Positions 1 through 11,162 of a stretch of DNA of 64,000 nucleotides are shown one piece after another. The translations under genes and the position numbers were made by a program. Source of the DNA: Arthrobacter alpinus (GTDB taxonomy: Bacteria > Actinomycetota > Actinomycetes > Actinomycetales > Micrococcaceae); NCBI RefSeq assembly GCF_001294625.1, contig NZ_CP012677.1:1054001-1118000 (forward strand), written 5' to 3'. Numbering within the stretch: position 1 is the stretch's first letter; the number at the start of each line of letters is the position of its first letter. The notes under the pieces were generated by a model, which saw only the letters and a list, made by a program, of their open reading frames with translations, did not search any database and was not told the DNA's origin.

Positions 1-1
1 A

Positions 2-97
2 GGCAGCCTGGCTGCGCTACCCAGTGAACACGCACCCGTTCAGACATTTCCCGGTGACGAGCTGAGCAAGCGCCGCGCCGAACGGAAGATTTCCTAG
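2..97 (+). CDS. 3' end of an unidentified upstream gene (partial)
   Basis: A frame open from the window edge ends at TAG (95-97) with a charged tail (ELSKRRAERKIS). A hairpin at 113-152 lies just after it, and the next gene converges on it from the minus strand, so a plus-strand gene ending here makes sense. Only about 31 residues are visible and I recognise no domain. In related actinobacteria MerR regulators and a bifunctional nuclease lie near gcvP, but nothing seen here identifies this gene. An open frame this short could also be chance. Confidence 0.4.
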   Translation, partial: GSLAALPSEHAPVQTFPGDELSKRRAERKIS

Positions 98-112
98 CAC
101 TTTAGGCAAAAC

Positions 113-152
113 GCGCCCCGTACACCCTGAAAGTTTGGGAGGCACGGGGCGC
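113..152. terminator. Bidirectional hairpin between convergent genes
   Basis: GCGCCCCGT (113-121) pairs perfectly with ACGGGGCGC (144-152) across a 22-nt loop. It sits between the plus-strand stop at 97 and the minus-strand stop at 164, so it could end transcription from both sides. There is no clear T-tract on either side, so efficiency is uncertain. Confidence 0.5.
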
Positions 153-163
153 TGTTGCGTGCC

Positions 164-1000
164 CTATCCGCGGTAGAGACGGCTGCGGGTGGTGCCCTGG
201 TTCAGGACCGAGTCCAGCAGCTTGTCAAACAGGGCCGAGGAGTTCTTGGCCGACTCCCCGGGCCACTGATGGATCGGATGGGCGGCACCCTGGATCTGCT
301 GCCAGTTGGCCTGCTCGGGGATGGTGGGGGAGAGCAACAACTCACCAAACATGGTCTTCATCTCCGCCAACCGGTACGTGTGTTCGTTGGAGCCGCTGCG
401 GACCCGATTTGCCACAATGCCGGCAGGCACCAGTGACGGGGCAAACTCGCTGCGGAACAACTCGATGGCACGCAGGGTGCGCTGGGTGCCCGCCACTGAA
501 AACAGACCAGGCTCGGCCACCAGCAACACCCGGCTGCTGGCCGTCCAGGCCATGCGGGTCAGGCCGTTGAGCGACGGTGGGCAGTCAATGAGGACCAGCT
601 GATACGGGGCCGAGCCGTCACGGTCGGCATTGGCCAGGACGGTGGAGAGGCGGCGCAGATCCCGTTTGCCAAGGTCGGGGCGGTCATAGATGCCGGAGAA
701 GGCAGAGCCCATGGCCACGTCGAGAATAGGGGAGGGGCCGCCGTCGTGCTGGTGGGCTGCCAGCCAGCCGCTGGGAACCACATTGGCGCCCAGATCTGCC
801 TTGCGGGCGCCCTTGATCAGCTGGCCAATGTTCAGTTGGCCGGTGGCATTGACGCCCAGGCCAGTGGTGGCGTCGGCGTGCGGATCCAGGTCGATCACCA
901 ATGTGGGGATACCCGCCGCCAGTGCTGCCGATGCCAGGCCAAGGGTGACCGACGTCTTGCCGACGCCGCCTTTGAGGCTGCTGATGCTGACTACTTGCAC
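164..1000 (-). CDS. ParA-family ATPase
   Basis: A 278-residue ParA/MinD-type P-loop ATPase of the cytoplasm. The deviant Walker A motif KGGVGKT is at residues 10-16, followed by the switch region VIDLDPHADATTGLG and the Walker B-like VLIDCPPSLN near residue 140. No ParB partner or parS-like site is seen, so it is probably an orphan rather than the chromosomal ParA, and its cargo is unknown. It is divergent from gcvP, with 114 bp between the start codons. The GTG start at 1000 has no good ribosome site, but TATGGT lies exactly six bases upstream of it, which fits a leaderless transcript. The length is normal for the family. Confidence 0.85.
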   Translation of the reverse strand: MQVVSISSLKGGVGKTSVTLGLASAALAAGIPTLVIDLDPHADATTGLGVNATGQLNIGQLIKGARKADLGANVVPSGWLAAHQHDGGPSPILDVAMGSAFSGIYDRPDLGKRDLRRLSTVLANADRDGSAPYQLVLIDCPPSLNGLTRMAWTASSRVLLVAEPGLFSVAGTQRTLRAIELFRSEFAPSLVPAGIVANRVRSGSNEHTYRLAEMKTMFGELLLSPTIPEQANWQQIQGAAHPIHQWPGESAKNSSALFDKLLDSVLNQGTTRSRLYRG

Positions 1001-1006
1001 GGAAGA

Positions 1007-1012
1007 ACCATA
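1007..1012 (-). promoter_or_regulatory. -10 hexamer of the ParA-like gene (leaderless)
   Basis: TATGGT on the minus strand is followed by six bases and then the GTG start at 1000. Transcription would be expected to begin at the start codon. No convincing -35 is visible. Confidence 0.4.
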
Positions 1013-1076
1013 ACCTTTGCGTTGCGTACTGAAATCTTGGGCGCTCTGCTTATTCTGTGAGCGCTGCCCCTGCCCC

Positions 1077-1082
1077 TACAAT
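1077..1082 (+). promoter_or_regulatory. Likely -10 of gcvP
   Basis: TACAAT matches the actinobacterial -10 consensus and lies about 33 bases before the chosen gcvP start, leaving a short leader that contains the GGAGA ribosome site. The -35 is weak. No glycine riboswitch-like tandem structure is apparent in this gap. Confidence 0.45.
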
Positions 1083-1114
1083 AGCTGTGGAACGTTCGCG
1101 ACTTGGAGAACCCA

Positions 1115-4012
<2,898 letters not shown>

Positions 4013-4252
4013 TTAAGGGTGTGAGCTCCGACGTGACGGGCATTGTTACGCCACCGCCGGTGAGTTGTGCCACATCATTTGGTGTCATCAGTGTGGTGCA
4101 GCGAGACTGGCACCACTTTATATTTTCTGAGCGTCAACTTCGGCGCTGTGAAGAGTGCACATTCTTTGCGGCATAACAGCATCATTCTTACCGATCCATC
4201 TGCTGTTTTAGCAGCAGTGGGACCGCCAAGCCAGCGTTCACATAGGAGTGAC

Positions 4253-7200
4253 ATGTTTTCCAAAATTCTGGTTGCCAACCGCGGCGAAATCGCCATCCGC
4301 GCCTTCCGTGCCAGCTACGAGCTTGGCGCGAAGACTGTTGCCGTGTTCCCGCACGAGGACCGCAACTCCTTCCACCGCCAGAAGGCGGACGAGGCCTACC
4401 TGATCGGCGAGGAGGGCCATCCGGTCCGCGCCTACCTGGACGTTGCCGAGATCATCCGCGTCGCCAAGGAATCCGGTGCCGACGCCATCTACCCCGGCTA
4501 CGGTTTTCTCTCAGAAAACGCCGGCCTGGCCGCGGCTGCCCGCGACGCCGGCATCACGTTTGTAGGACCGCCCGCCGAAGTTTTGGAGCTGACGGGCAAC
4601 AAATTCCACGCCCTGAATGCGGCCCGCAAGGCTGGCATCCCGGTGTTGAAGTCCAGCGAACCAAGCTCGGACCCTGAGACCCTCATCGCCGCGGCAGAGG
4701 AAATCGGCTTCCCGATCTTCGCCAAGGCCGTCGCCGGTGGTGGCGGCCGTGGACTTCGCCGCGTGGACACTCGGGAGGAACTTCCCGAGGCACTGAACGC
4801 CGCCATGCGCGAGGCAGACGCCGCCTTCGGTGATGCCACCATGTTTCTGGAACAGGCTGTGCTGCGACCGCGCCACATCGAGGTCCAGATCCTGGCCGAC
4901 GGCGAGGGTAATGTCATCCACCTGTTTGAGCGTGACTGTTCACTGCAGCGCCGCCACCAAAAGGTGGTGGAGATTGCGCCCGCACCGAACCTGGATGAAA
5001 ACATCCGCAAGGCACTGCACTCCGACGCGGTGAAGTTCGCCAAGGCCATGGGCTACGTGAACGCCGGAACCGTCGAGTTCCTCGTGGACACCGTGGGGGA
5101 GCGGGCCGGCCAGCACGTGTTCATTGAGATGAATCCGCGCATCCAGGTGGAACACACCGTCACCGAGGAAATCACCGACGTCGATCTGGTTCAGGCCCAG
5201 TTGCGTATCGCCGCCGGGGAAACCCTGGCCGACCTTGGACTGAGCCAGGACACCGTCCATGTCAAGGGTGCAGCCATGCAGTGCCGCATCACCACCGAGG
5301 ACCCGGCCAACGGCTTCCGCCCCGACGTCGGAAAAATCACCACGTACCGTTCCGCAGGCGGCGCCGGCATCCGGCTGGACGGCGGTACCATCTACGCAGG
5401 CGCCGAAGTCAGCCCGCACTTTGACTCGATGCTGGTTAAGCTCACATGCCGTGGCCGCGACTACGCCTCCGCCGTCTCACGGAGCCGCCGGGCCCTGGCA
5501 GAGTTCCGCATCCGCGGCGTCTCCACCAATATTGCGTTCCTGCAGGCCGTCATGGAGGATCCGGCGTTCATTGCGGGGGACGTTGCGACGTCGTTCATTG
5601 ATGAACGCCCCGAACTACTCAAGGCGCGGGTGTCCGCTGACCGTGGCACCAAGCTGCTGACCTGGCTGGCCGACGTCACCGTCAACAAGCCTCACGGCGA
5701 GCTGCGCGTACATGAGGACCCCGCCAGCAAGCTGCCCGCAGCCGACCTTGCGGACGCCCCGGAGGGCTCGCGCCAGAAGCTGGTCGAGCTGGGCCCGGAA
5801 CGCTTTGCCGCAGCCCTGCGAGCCCAAACGCCCGTCGCCGTCACCGACACCACCTTCCGCGACGCCCACCAGTCACTGCTGGCCACGCGCGTGCGCACCA
5901 GGGACCTGACCGCAGCAGGGCCCGCCGTATCGACGCTGACCCCGCAGCTGCTCTCGGTGGAGGCCTGGGGTGGGGCGACCTACGACGTGGCCCTGCGATT
6001 CCTGGGTGAGGACCCCTGGGAGCGCCTGTCCAAGCTCCGCGCTGCACTGCCCAACGTCTGCCTGCAGATGCTGCTGCGCGGACGCAACACAGTGGGCTAC
6101 ACCCCGTACCCGGCCGAGGTTACGGACGCCTTTGTGCAGGAGGCTGCAGCCAGCGGCATTGACATCTTCCGCATCTTTGACGCCCTCAACGACGTAGACC
6201 AGATGGAGCCGGCCATCAAGGCCGTCCGCGCTACCGGCACTGCGGTAGCCGAGGTGGCATTGTGCTACACGGGGGACCTCCTGGACCCGGCGGAGAAGAT
6301 CTACACGCTTGAGTACTACCTGGAACTGGCCCAGCGCATCGTCGACGCCGGCGCGCACATCCTGGCCATCAAGGACATGGCAGGCGTGCTTCGCCCAGCC
6401 GCCGCCGCAAAGCTGGTCACCGCCCTGCGCGAGCGCTTTGAGCTGCCCGTCCACCTACACACCCATGACACTGCAGGGGGGCAGCTCGCCACGCTCATGG
6501 CCGCGATCAATGCCGGGGTCGACGCTGTCGACGTCGCCTCCGCATCCCTGGCCGGCACAACAAGCCAGCCTTCGGCCTCGGCCTTGGTGGCAGCCCTGGC
6601 ACACACAGAGCGCGACACCGGGATCGACCTGGCCGCAATCAGTTCACTGGAACCCTACTGGGAAGCCGTCCGCCGCGTTTACGCCCCGTTCGAATCCGGC
6701 CTGGCCGGCCCCACGGGGCGCGTCTACCAGCACGAGATCCCCGGCGGGCAGCTCTCCAACCTACGCCAGCAGGCCATCGCCCTGGGACTGGGGGAGCGCT
6801 TTGAGGAAATTGAGGACATGTACACGGCCGCCGACAGAATCCTCGGGCACCTGGTGAAGGTCACGCCGTCGTCCAAAGTGGTGGGTGATTTGGCCTTGCA
6901 CTTGGTGGGTATCAAGGCGGACCCTGCCGACTTTGAAGCCAATCCGCAAAACTATGACATCCCCGATTCCGTGGTGGGCTTCCTGGGTGGCGAGCTGGGC
7001 ACCCCGCCCGGTGGCTGGCCCGAACCTTTCCGCACCAAGGCGTTGCAGGGGCGTAACGTGGTCAGGGTCATCGGGGAACTGACGGCCGAGGACAGTGCCG
7101 AGCTTGCTGCGGACAGTGCCACGCGACGGTCCGCCCTGAACAGGCTGCTGTTTGCCGGCCCTGCGCGTGACTTTGCCAAGGTTCGTGACACGTACGGTGA

Positions 7201-7651
7201 CGTGTCGGTGTTGGACACCCGCGACTACCTGTACGGGCTCCAGCGCGGCACCGAACATGTGATGCCGTTGGGCCCGGGGGTGCGCCTGATCGCCTCACTG
7301 GAGGCTGTCTCGGAAGCCGACGAAAAGGGCATGCGCACCGTGATGTGCACGCTCAACGGCCAAAGTCGCCCCGTCAGTGTGCGCGATCGTAGTATTGAAA
7401 GCACCGTCAAGGCGGCGGAGAAAGCAGATCCGAGCGTGTCGGGACAGGTGGCTGCACCGTTCGCAGGAGCCGTCAGCGTCAAGGTTGCTGTTGGTGACGT
7501 GGTTGAAGCCGGTGCCACGGTCGCGACGATCGAGGCCATGAAGATGGAGGCCTCCATTACGACGCCCGTCGCAGGCACCGTTTCCCGGCTTGCCGTGAGC
7601 GGTGTAGCCCAAGTGCAAGGAGGGGACCTGCTGGTTGTCATGGAGGCCTAG
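4253..7651 (+). CDS. pyc: Pyruvate carboxylase
   Basis: An anaplerotic biotin enzyme that carboxylates pyruvate to oxaloacetate. About 1132 residues, full length. Order: biotin carboxylase with ATP-grasp domain (residues 1 to ~450, starting FSKILVANRGEIAIR, with the glycine loop AVAGGGGRGLR), carboxyltransferase (~530-830, TDTTFRDAHQSLLATRVR), the PYC/OADA domain, and a C-terminal biotinyl domain with EAMKMEAS, whose biotinylated lysine is near residue 1097. The frame is open further upstream to 4067, but ATG at 4253 has AGGAG four bases before it and begins with the family N-terminus. The 240-bp gap after gcvP contains TATATT at 4119-4124 as a possible -10, so it probably has its own promoter and a leader of about 125 nt. 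Confidence 0.97.
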   Translation: MFSKILVANRGEIAIRAFRASYELGAKTVAVFPHEDRNSFHRQKADEAYLIGEEGHPVRAYLDVAEIIRVAKESGADAIYPGYGFLSENAGLAAAARDAGITFVGPPAEVLELTGNKFHALNAARKAGIPVLKSSEPSSDPETLIAAAEEIGFPIFAKAVAGGGGRGLRRVDTREELPEALNAAMREADAAFGDATMFLEQAVLRPRHIEVQILADGEGNVIHLFERDCSLQRRHQKVVEIAPAPNLDENIRKALHSDAVKFAKAMGYVNAGTVEFLVDTVGERAGQHVFIEMNPRIQVEHTVTEEITDVDLVQAQLRIAAGETLADLGLSQDTVHVKGAAMQCRITTEDPANGFRPDVGKITTYRSAGGAGIRLDGGTIYAGAEVSPHFDSMLVKLTCRGRDYASAVSRSRRALAEFRIRGVSTNIAFLQAVMEDPAFIAGDVATSFIDERPELLKARVSADRGTKLLTWLADVTVNKPHGELRVHEDPASKLPAADLADAPEGSRQKLVELGPERFAAALRAQTPVAVTDTTFRDAHQSLLATRVRTRDLTAAGPAVSTLTPQLLSVEAWGGATYDVALRFLGEDPWERLSKLRAALPNVCLQMLLRGRNTVGYTPYPAEVTDAFVQEAAASGIDIFRIFDALNDVDQMEPAIKAVRATGTAVAEVALCYTGDLLDPAEKIYTLEYYLELAQRIVDAGAHILAIKDMAGVLRPAAAAKLVTALRERFELPVHLHTHDTAGGQLATLMAAINAGVDAVDVASASLAGTTSQPSASALVAALAHTERDTGIDLAAISSLEPYWEAVRRVYAPFESGLAGPTGRVYQHEIPGGQLSNLRQQAIALGLGERFEEIEDMYTAADRILGHLVKVTPSSKVVGDLALHLVGIKADPADFEANPQNYDIPDSVVGFLGGELGTPPGGWPEPFRTKALQGRNVVRVIGELTAEDSAELAADSATRRSALNRLLFAGPARDFAKVRDTYGDVSVLDTRDYLYGLQRGTEHVMPLGPGVRLIASLEAVSEADEKGMRTVMCTLNGQSRPVSVRDRSIESTVKAAEKADPSVSGQVAAPFAGAVSVKVAVGDVVEAGATVATIEAMKMEASITTPVAGTVSRLAVSGVAQVQGGDLLVVMEA

Positions 7652-7712
7652 ATCACCCTGCAACCCAGTGTCTTTATCATATGTCTGCGCTAAACTGAAA
7701 ATTAAATAAGCG

Positions 7713-7750
7713 CCGCCGCGGCCGGAAAATCACTTTTCCGGCCGCGGCGG
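7713..7750. terminator. 17-bp perfect hairpin after pyc
   Basis: Arms 7713-7729 and 7734-7750 are perfect reverse complements (CCGCCGCGGCCGGAAAA) around the tetraloop TCAC. The hairpin sits 62 bases after the pyc stop and 32 before the next start. It is followed by TATTTGG rather than a T-tract, so it may act as a terminator or protect the pyc mRNA end. A possible -10 (TAAACT, 7691-7696) just upstream would instead place it in the leader of the next gene. Confidence 0.65.
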
Positions 7751-7781
7751 TATTTGGCGTAGCTATCGAGGCAGTGGGAAA

Positions 7782-9173
7782 ATGGCGCAAAAGACCAGCA
7801 AGACGAACAGTCCCACCAAGGGTGAGGGGGTGGACGCTGAGCCAGCCACGGCAGTCACCACGGCTGAGGAGAACGAAGCGGAGAATACGGCAAAGACGGC
7901 AGCAGCGAACGCTGCAGCGGACAATGTTCAGGCGCCTGCCTCCGAGGAATTGGTGGTGGTCCTGCCTGTTGCCGACGTCTCCACCGACCCGGCTTTCACT
8001 GGGGCCGTCCAGGCCGTTTCACAGGTGGAGATGCCGACCCATACGGCCGGTCCGCGCCCGGAGCCTGCAGCTGCTGCCCCGATCGTGTCCGTTGCCACCG
8101 TGTCCGTTCCCAACACGCCGGCAGCTCCCGTGAGCGCCCCAAGCGTCCCCGCCGCCGACCAGGCGGGTACCCCCGATTTCGTGGCGTGGGAACCTGCAGA
8201 GCAGCCCGGAACCCAGGGCGGCAGCCCCCGCCGGCAACGCAGTGATGGGCCCGAGCCTGCTGCGGCACTGACCAGCGACAGGCTCCTGACGAAGGTTGCC
8301 GCGCCACCCGTGAGTGGCTGGCGTCGTTTGCTGTACCAAATCACATTTGGGGCATTGAATGTGGGCGACTCGGACAAGGTTCGCTTGGAGCGTTCCCAGG
8401 ACAGTTTGATTGCCTCCCGTCTGGGTGACCACACGCGCTACGTGCCGGTACTTTCGCGCAAGGGCGGCGTGGGCAAAACCACTGTCACCACGTTGTTGGG
8501 CATGGTTCTGGCGGACACGCGTGAGGACAGAGTTATCGCCATGGATGCCAACCCTGACCGTGGAACGCTCTCGGACAGGTCTCCCGGAAGCGCCGATTTC
8601 ACTGCACGAAACCTGGTGCGGGACCGGTTCAGCGTCAGTACTTTTTCGCAGCTCTCGGACTATGTGGCACGTGACGGATCCCGCCTGGACGTGCTAGCCT
8701 CCGACACTGATCCGACGGTGGCGCAGGCCTTCGACGATTCCGATTATCGCGCCGTGACCGATATTTTGAGCAAATTTTACTCAATTGTGCTCACGGATTC
8801 AGGCACCGGCATGGTGCACTCGGTCATGAAGGGGACCTTGGAGAAGGCCGACACCGTGGTGTTGGTTTCCGGCGGTAGCGTCGACGAGGCGCGCCTCGCC
8901 TCTGAAACGCTGTCCTGGCTGGAGGCGCACGGACGCCACGATCTGGTGGCGAACGCCATCGTTGTCATCAACATGTCAGGCGGTGAGACACAGGTGGACA
9001 TCACCCAGATTGAGGATCACTTCAAGTCCCGCGTACGAAACGTCTTGCGCATCCCGTACGACAAGCATCTTGCTGAAGGTTCACGGGTGGAGTTGGCGAA
9101 ACTCCGCCCGGCCACGAGGGTTGCCGTCAAGGAGCTGGCGGCCCTCGTGGTGACGGAGCTGCTGAAGGACTAA
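7782..9173 (+). CDS. EspI-like MinD/ParA-type ATPase with disordered N-terminus
   Basis: 463 residues. The first ~170 are rich in Ala, Pro, Thr and Glu and look unstructured. The C-terminal ~250 residues form a MinD/ParA ATPase with Walker A RKGGVGKTTVTT, then DRVIAMDANPDRGTLSDR and a Walker B-like VLTDSGTGM. The stretch LGMVLADTREDRVIAMDANPD resembles EspI and other MinD-like proteins that accompany actinobacterial type VII (ESX) loci, but no ESX genes are in this window, so its partner is unknown. The ATG follows GGGAAA at short spacing. Its stop overlaps the stop of the convergent acyl-CoA synthetase by three bases. It could equally be described as a generic chromosome-partitioning ATPase. 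Confidence 0.8.
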   Translation: MAQKTSKTNSPTKGEGVDAEPATAVTTAEENEAENTAKTAAANAAADNVQAPASEELVVVLPVADVSTDPAFTGAVQAVSQVEMPTHTAGPRPEPAAAAPIVSVATVSVPNTPAAPVSAPSVPAADQAGTPDFVAWEPAEQPGTQGGSPRRQRSDGPEPAAALTSDRLLTKVAAPPVSGWRRLLYQITFGALNVGDSDKVRLERSQDSLIASRLGDHTRYVPVLSRKGGVGKTTVTTLLGMVLADTREDRVIAMDANPDRGTLSDRSPGSADFTARNLVRDRFSVSTFSQLSDYVARDGSRLDVLASDTDPTVAQAFDDSDYRAVTDILSKFYSIVLTDSGTGMVHSVMKGTLEKADTVVLVSGGSVDEARLASETLSWLEAHGRHDLVANAIVVINMSGGETQVDITQIEDHFKSRVRNVLRIPYDKHLAEGSRVELAKLRPATRVAVKELAALVVTELLKD

Positions 9174-10984
9174 GCGGGTTTGTTGGCCAGGTAGATTTCG
9201 TCCACCACTGTGTCAAAGTCCTTCAGGACTTGGGCTCGCTTGACCTTCAGTGACGGGGTCAGGTGGCCGGACGTCTCGGTGAAGTCGCTATCCACGATCC
9301 GGAAGGCCTTGATGGCTTCAGCGTGGGAGACCGTCGAGTTGGCTTTGTCGACGGCGTTTTGGACCGCGGCGAGAACTACCGGGTTCAGGGCGGCTTGGGC
9401 AACCGTGATTCCGGCTGGAAGGTTGTGCTGCTTGCCCCACATCGGCAGGGCCTCTTCATCGATGGTGACGATGGCGGCGATGAACGGGCGCTGGTCGCCA
9501 ATGACAAGGCACTGCGAGACGATGGCATCGGCGCGAATCTGGTCCTCGAGCATGGCCGGGGCCACGTTCTTGCCACTGGCCGTGACAATGATTTCCTTCT
9601 TTCGCCCGGTGATCTTCAAGAACCCCTGCTCATCGAGTTCGCCAATGTCCCCGGTGCGGAACCAGCCGTCGACGAAAGACTCGGCAGTGAGGTCGTCACG
9701 GCCAAAGTAGCCCTTCATGACGCAGACACCCTTGACCAGGATCTCGCCGTCGTCGGCAATCTTGACGGCATTGCCGGGCAGCGGCGCGCCGACCGTGCCG
9801 ATCTTGATACGTGCTGGCCGGTTGACGGTGATGGGCGCAGTGGTCTCGGTCAGGCCGTAGCCTTCAAGGATTTGTAGGCCGATGCCCTGGAAGAAGTGAC
9901 CCAGGCGTTCCCCCAGCGGGCCGCCTCCGGAAACGGCGTGACGGACGTGGCCGCCCATGGCTGCCCGCAATTTAACGTAGACGAGTTTGTCGAACACAAA
10001 ATGCTTGGCCCTCAAGATTGGGGGGATCTTGCCGTCCTGATGGGCACGGGAGTAGTCGATGGCCACCTGAGCGGCGGCGGCAAAGATCTTGCCCTTGCCC
10101 TCGCCCTCCGCTTTCAGTGCTGCGGAGTTGTAGACCTTCTCAAAGACCCTGGGCACGGCCAGGATGAACGAGGGCTGGAAGCTTTGCAGGTCCGGCAGGA
10201 GGTTCTTGATGTCCGGGGTGTGGCCCACCTTGGCGCCGGAGGCCACAGCCAGCACCGAAATGTAGCGGGCAAAGACGTGCGCCAGCGGCAAGAACATGAT
10301 GGTCTGGGAGCCCGGGGGAATCACGTCCTTGCCCAGGACTGCTATGGCGTTCTCGCTCAGTTCCACAAAGTTATGGTGCATCAGCATGCAACCTTTGGGG
10401 CGCCCGGTGGTGCCGGAGGTGTAAATGATAGTGGCGACGTCCGCCAGTCCCGCTGCAGAGCGGGCGGCCTCCAGGACATCGTCGCCGACGTCTTTGCCCG
10501 CCGCCCTGAGTACATCAAGCCCGTCGTGGTCCATCTGCCATACGTTTGCCAGGTCCGTCAGATCTTCCGAATGCGCTGCCTGGCGGATGATGTTCTCATG
10601 GTTGGAAGTCTCGACAACCACCGCGACAGCCTTCGAGTCGCCGAGGTTCCACGCCACCTGCGACGGTGAGGATGTCTCATAGATCGGTACCGATACGGCC
10701 CCGGCAAACCAGATGGCGAAGTCAACCAGTGTCCATTCGTACCGTGTCCGGGCCATGATGCCGACGCGGTCTCCGACCTTTATCCCCGAGGCGATCATGC
10801 CCTTGGCCAGGGCGCAAACATCTGCATGGAATTCCTTGGCGGAGATGTCAACCCACACGTTGTCGGCATTGCGTCGGGCGAACAGGGCCGGGTTGCTCGC
10901 CAACTTCGCCTGCCGCAGCACAAAGTCTGTGGTGTTCATGGTCCGTGGGCTAACCACTTGGGCTGGGACGGTTATCTCGCGCAC
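9170..10984 (-). CDS. Long-chain acyl-CoA synthetase (FadD15 type)
   Basis: An AMP-forming ligase of about 604 residues that activates fatty acids to acyl-CoA, probably at the membrane surface. Visible motifs: the ATP/AMP signature TIIYTSGTTGRPKGCML, the adenylate-binding GYGLTETTAP, and the hinge GWFRTGDIGELDEQGFLKITGRKKEIIVTASGKNV. Its place near plsC, aroG and pknL mirrors fadD15 in mycobacteria. The frame opens at GTG 11011, but GTG 10984 has AAGGAG (10990-10995) five bases upstream and is preferred. A likely -10 (TAGAGT, 11026-11031) and a perfect palindrome (11062-11083) upstream suggest regulation by a dimeric repressor such as a TetR-family protein, which is inference. Confidence 0.93.
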   Translation of the reverse strand: MREITVPAQVVSPRTMNTTDFVLRQAKLASNPALFARRNADNVWVDISAKEFHADVCALAKGMIASGIKVGDRVGIMARTRYEWTLVDFAIWFAGAVSVPIYETSSPSQVAWNLGDSKAVAVVVETSNHENIIRQAAHSEDLTDLANVWQMDHDGLDVLRAAGKDVGDDVLEAARSAAGLADVATIIYTSGTTGRPKGCMLMHHNFVELSENAIAVLGKDVIPPGSQTIMFLPLAHVFARYISVLAVASGAKVGHTPDIKNLLPDLQSFQPSFILAVPRVFEKVYNSAALKAEGEGKGKIFAAAAQVAIDYSRAHQDGKIPPILRAKHFVFDKLVYVKLRAAMGGHVRHAVSGGGPLGERLGHFFQGIGLQILEGYGLTETTAPITVNRPARIKIGTVGAPLPGNAVKIADDGEILVKGVCVMKGYFGRDDLTAESFVDGWFRTGDIGELDEQGFLKITGRKKEIIVTASGKNVAPAMLEDQIRADAIVSQCLVIGDQRPFIAAIVTIDEEALPMWGKQHNLPAGITVAQAALNPVVLAAVQNAVDKANSTVSHAEAIKAFRIVDSDFTETSGHLTPSLKVKRAQVLKDFDTVVDEIYLANKPA

Positions 10985-11025
10985 GCTGGCTCCTTCGATG
11001 TGTGAGGCCACTAGGGCTTTGCATT

Positions 11026-11031
11026 ACTCTA
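11026..11031 (-). promoter_or_regulatory. Likely -10 of the acyl-CoA synthetase gene
   Basis: TAGAGT on the minus strand lies about 41 bases before the GTG at 10984. The expected start of transcription near 11019 leaves a leader that contains the AAGGAG ribosome site. Confidence 0.4.
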
Positions 11032-11061
11032 TCCGGCGACGTCAATTGGGACAGGCGGCGG

Positions 11062-11083
11062 AATGTTACTCATGAGTAACATT
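11062..11083. promoter_or_regulatory. Perfect 22-bp palindrome, candidate operator
   Basis: AATGTTACTCA (11062-11072) is directly followed by its reverse complement TGAGTAACATT (11073-11083) with no spacer. A second short palindrome, TAACAT-T-ATGTTA (11077-11089), overlaps its right arm. It lies about 30 bases upstream of the likely fadD -10 and about 70 bases upstream of the divergent ROK promoter. Its symmetry is typical of operators for TetR-family dimers, but the regulator is not in the window. Confidence 0.55.
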
Positions 11084-11150
11084 ATGTTATTTGTGTCACA
11101 GGGACAATTTGTTGCAAGGGTGTGATCCCCAGGCCCGGGTCACGGATCGG

Positions 11151-11156
11151 TAGAAT
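11151..11156 (+). promoter_or_regulatory. -10 of the ROK kinase gene (leaderless)
   Basis: TAGAAT, six bases, then ATG at 11163. No ribosome site precedes the ATG, which fits a leaderless mRNA. Confidence 0.55.
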
Positions 11157-11162
11157 TCGTAG

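Noticed and set aside
164..1000. Chromosomal parAB-parS origin region
   Set aside because: There is no parB, dnaA, dnaN or parS-like site near the ParA-type gene.
1001..1114. Glycine riboswitch upstream of gcvP
   Set aside because: The 114-bp gap is too short for the aptamer, and no conserved core is visible.
4067..4252. In-frame extension of pyc
   Set aside because: AGGAG and the family N-terminus place the start at 4253.
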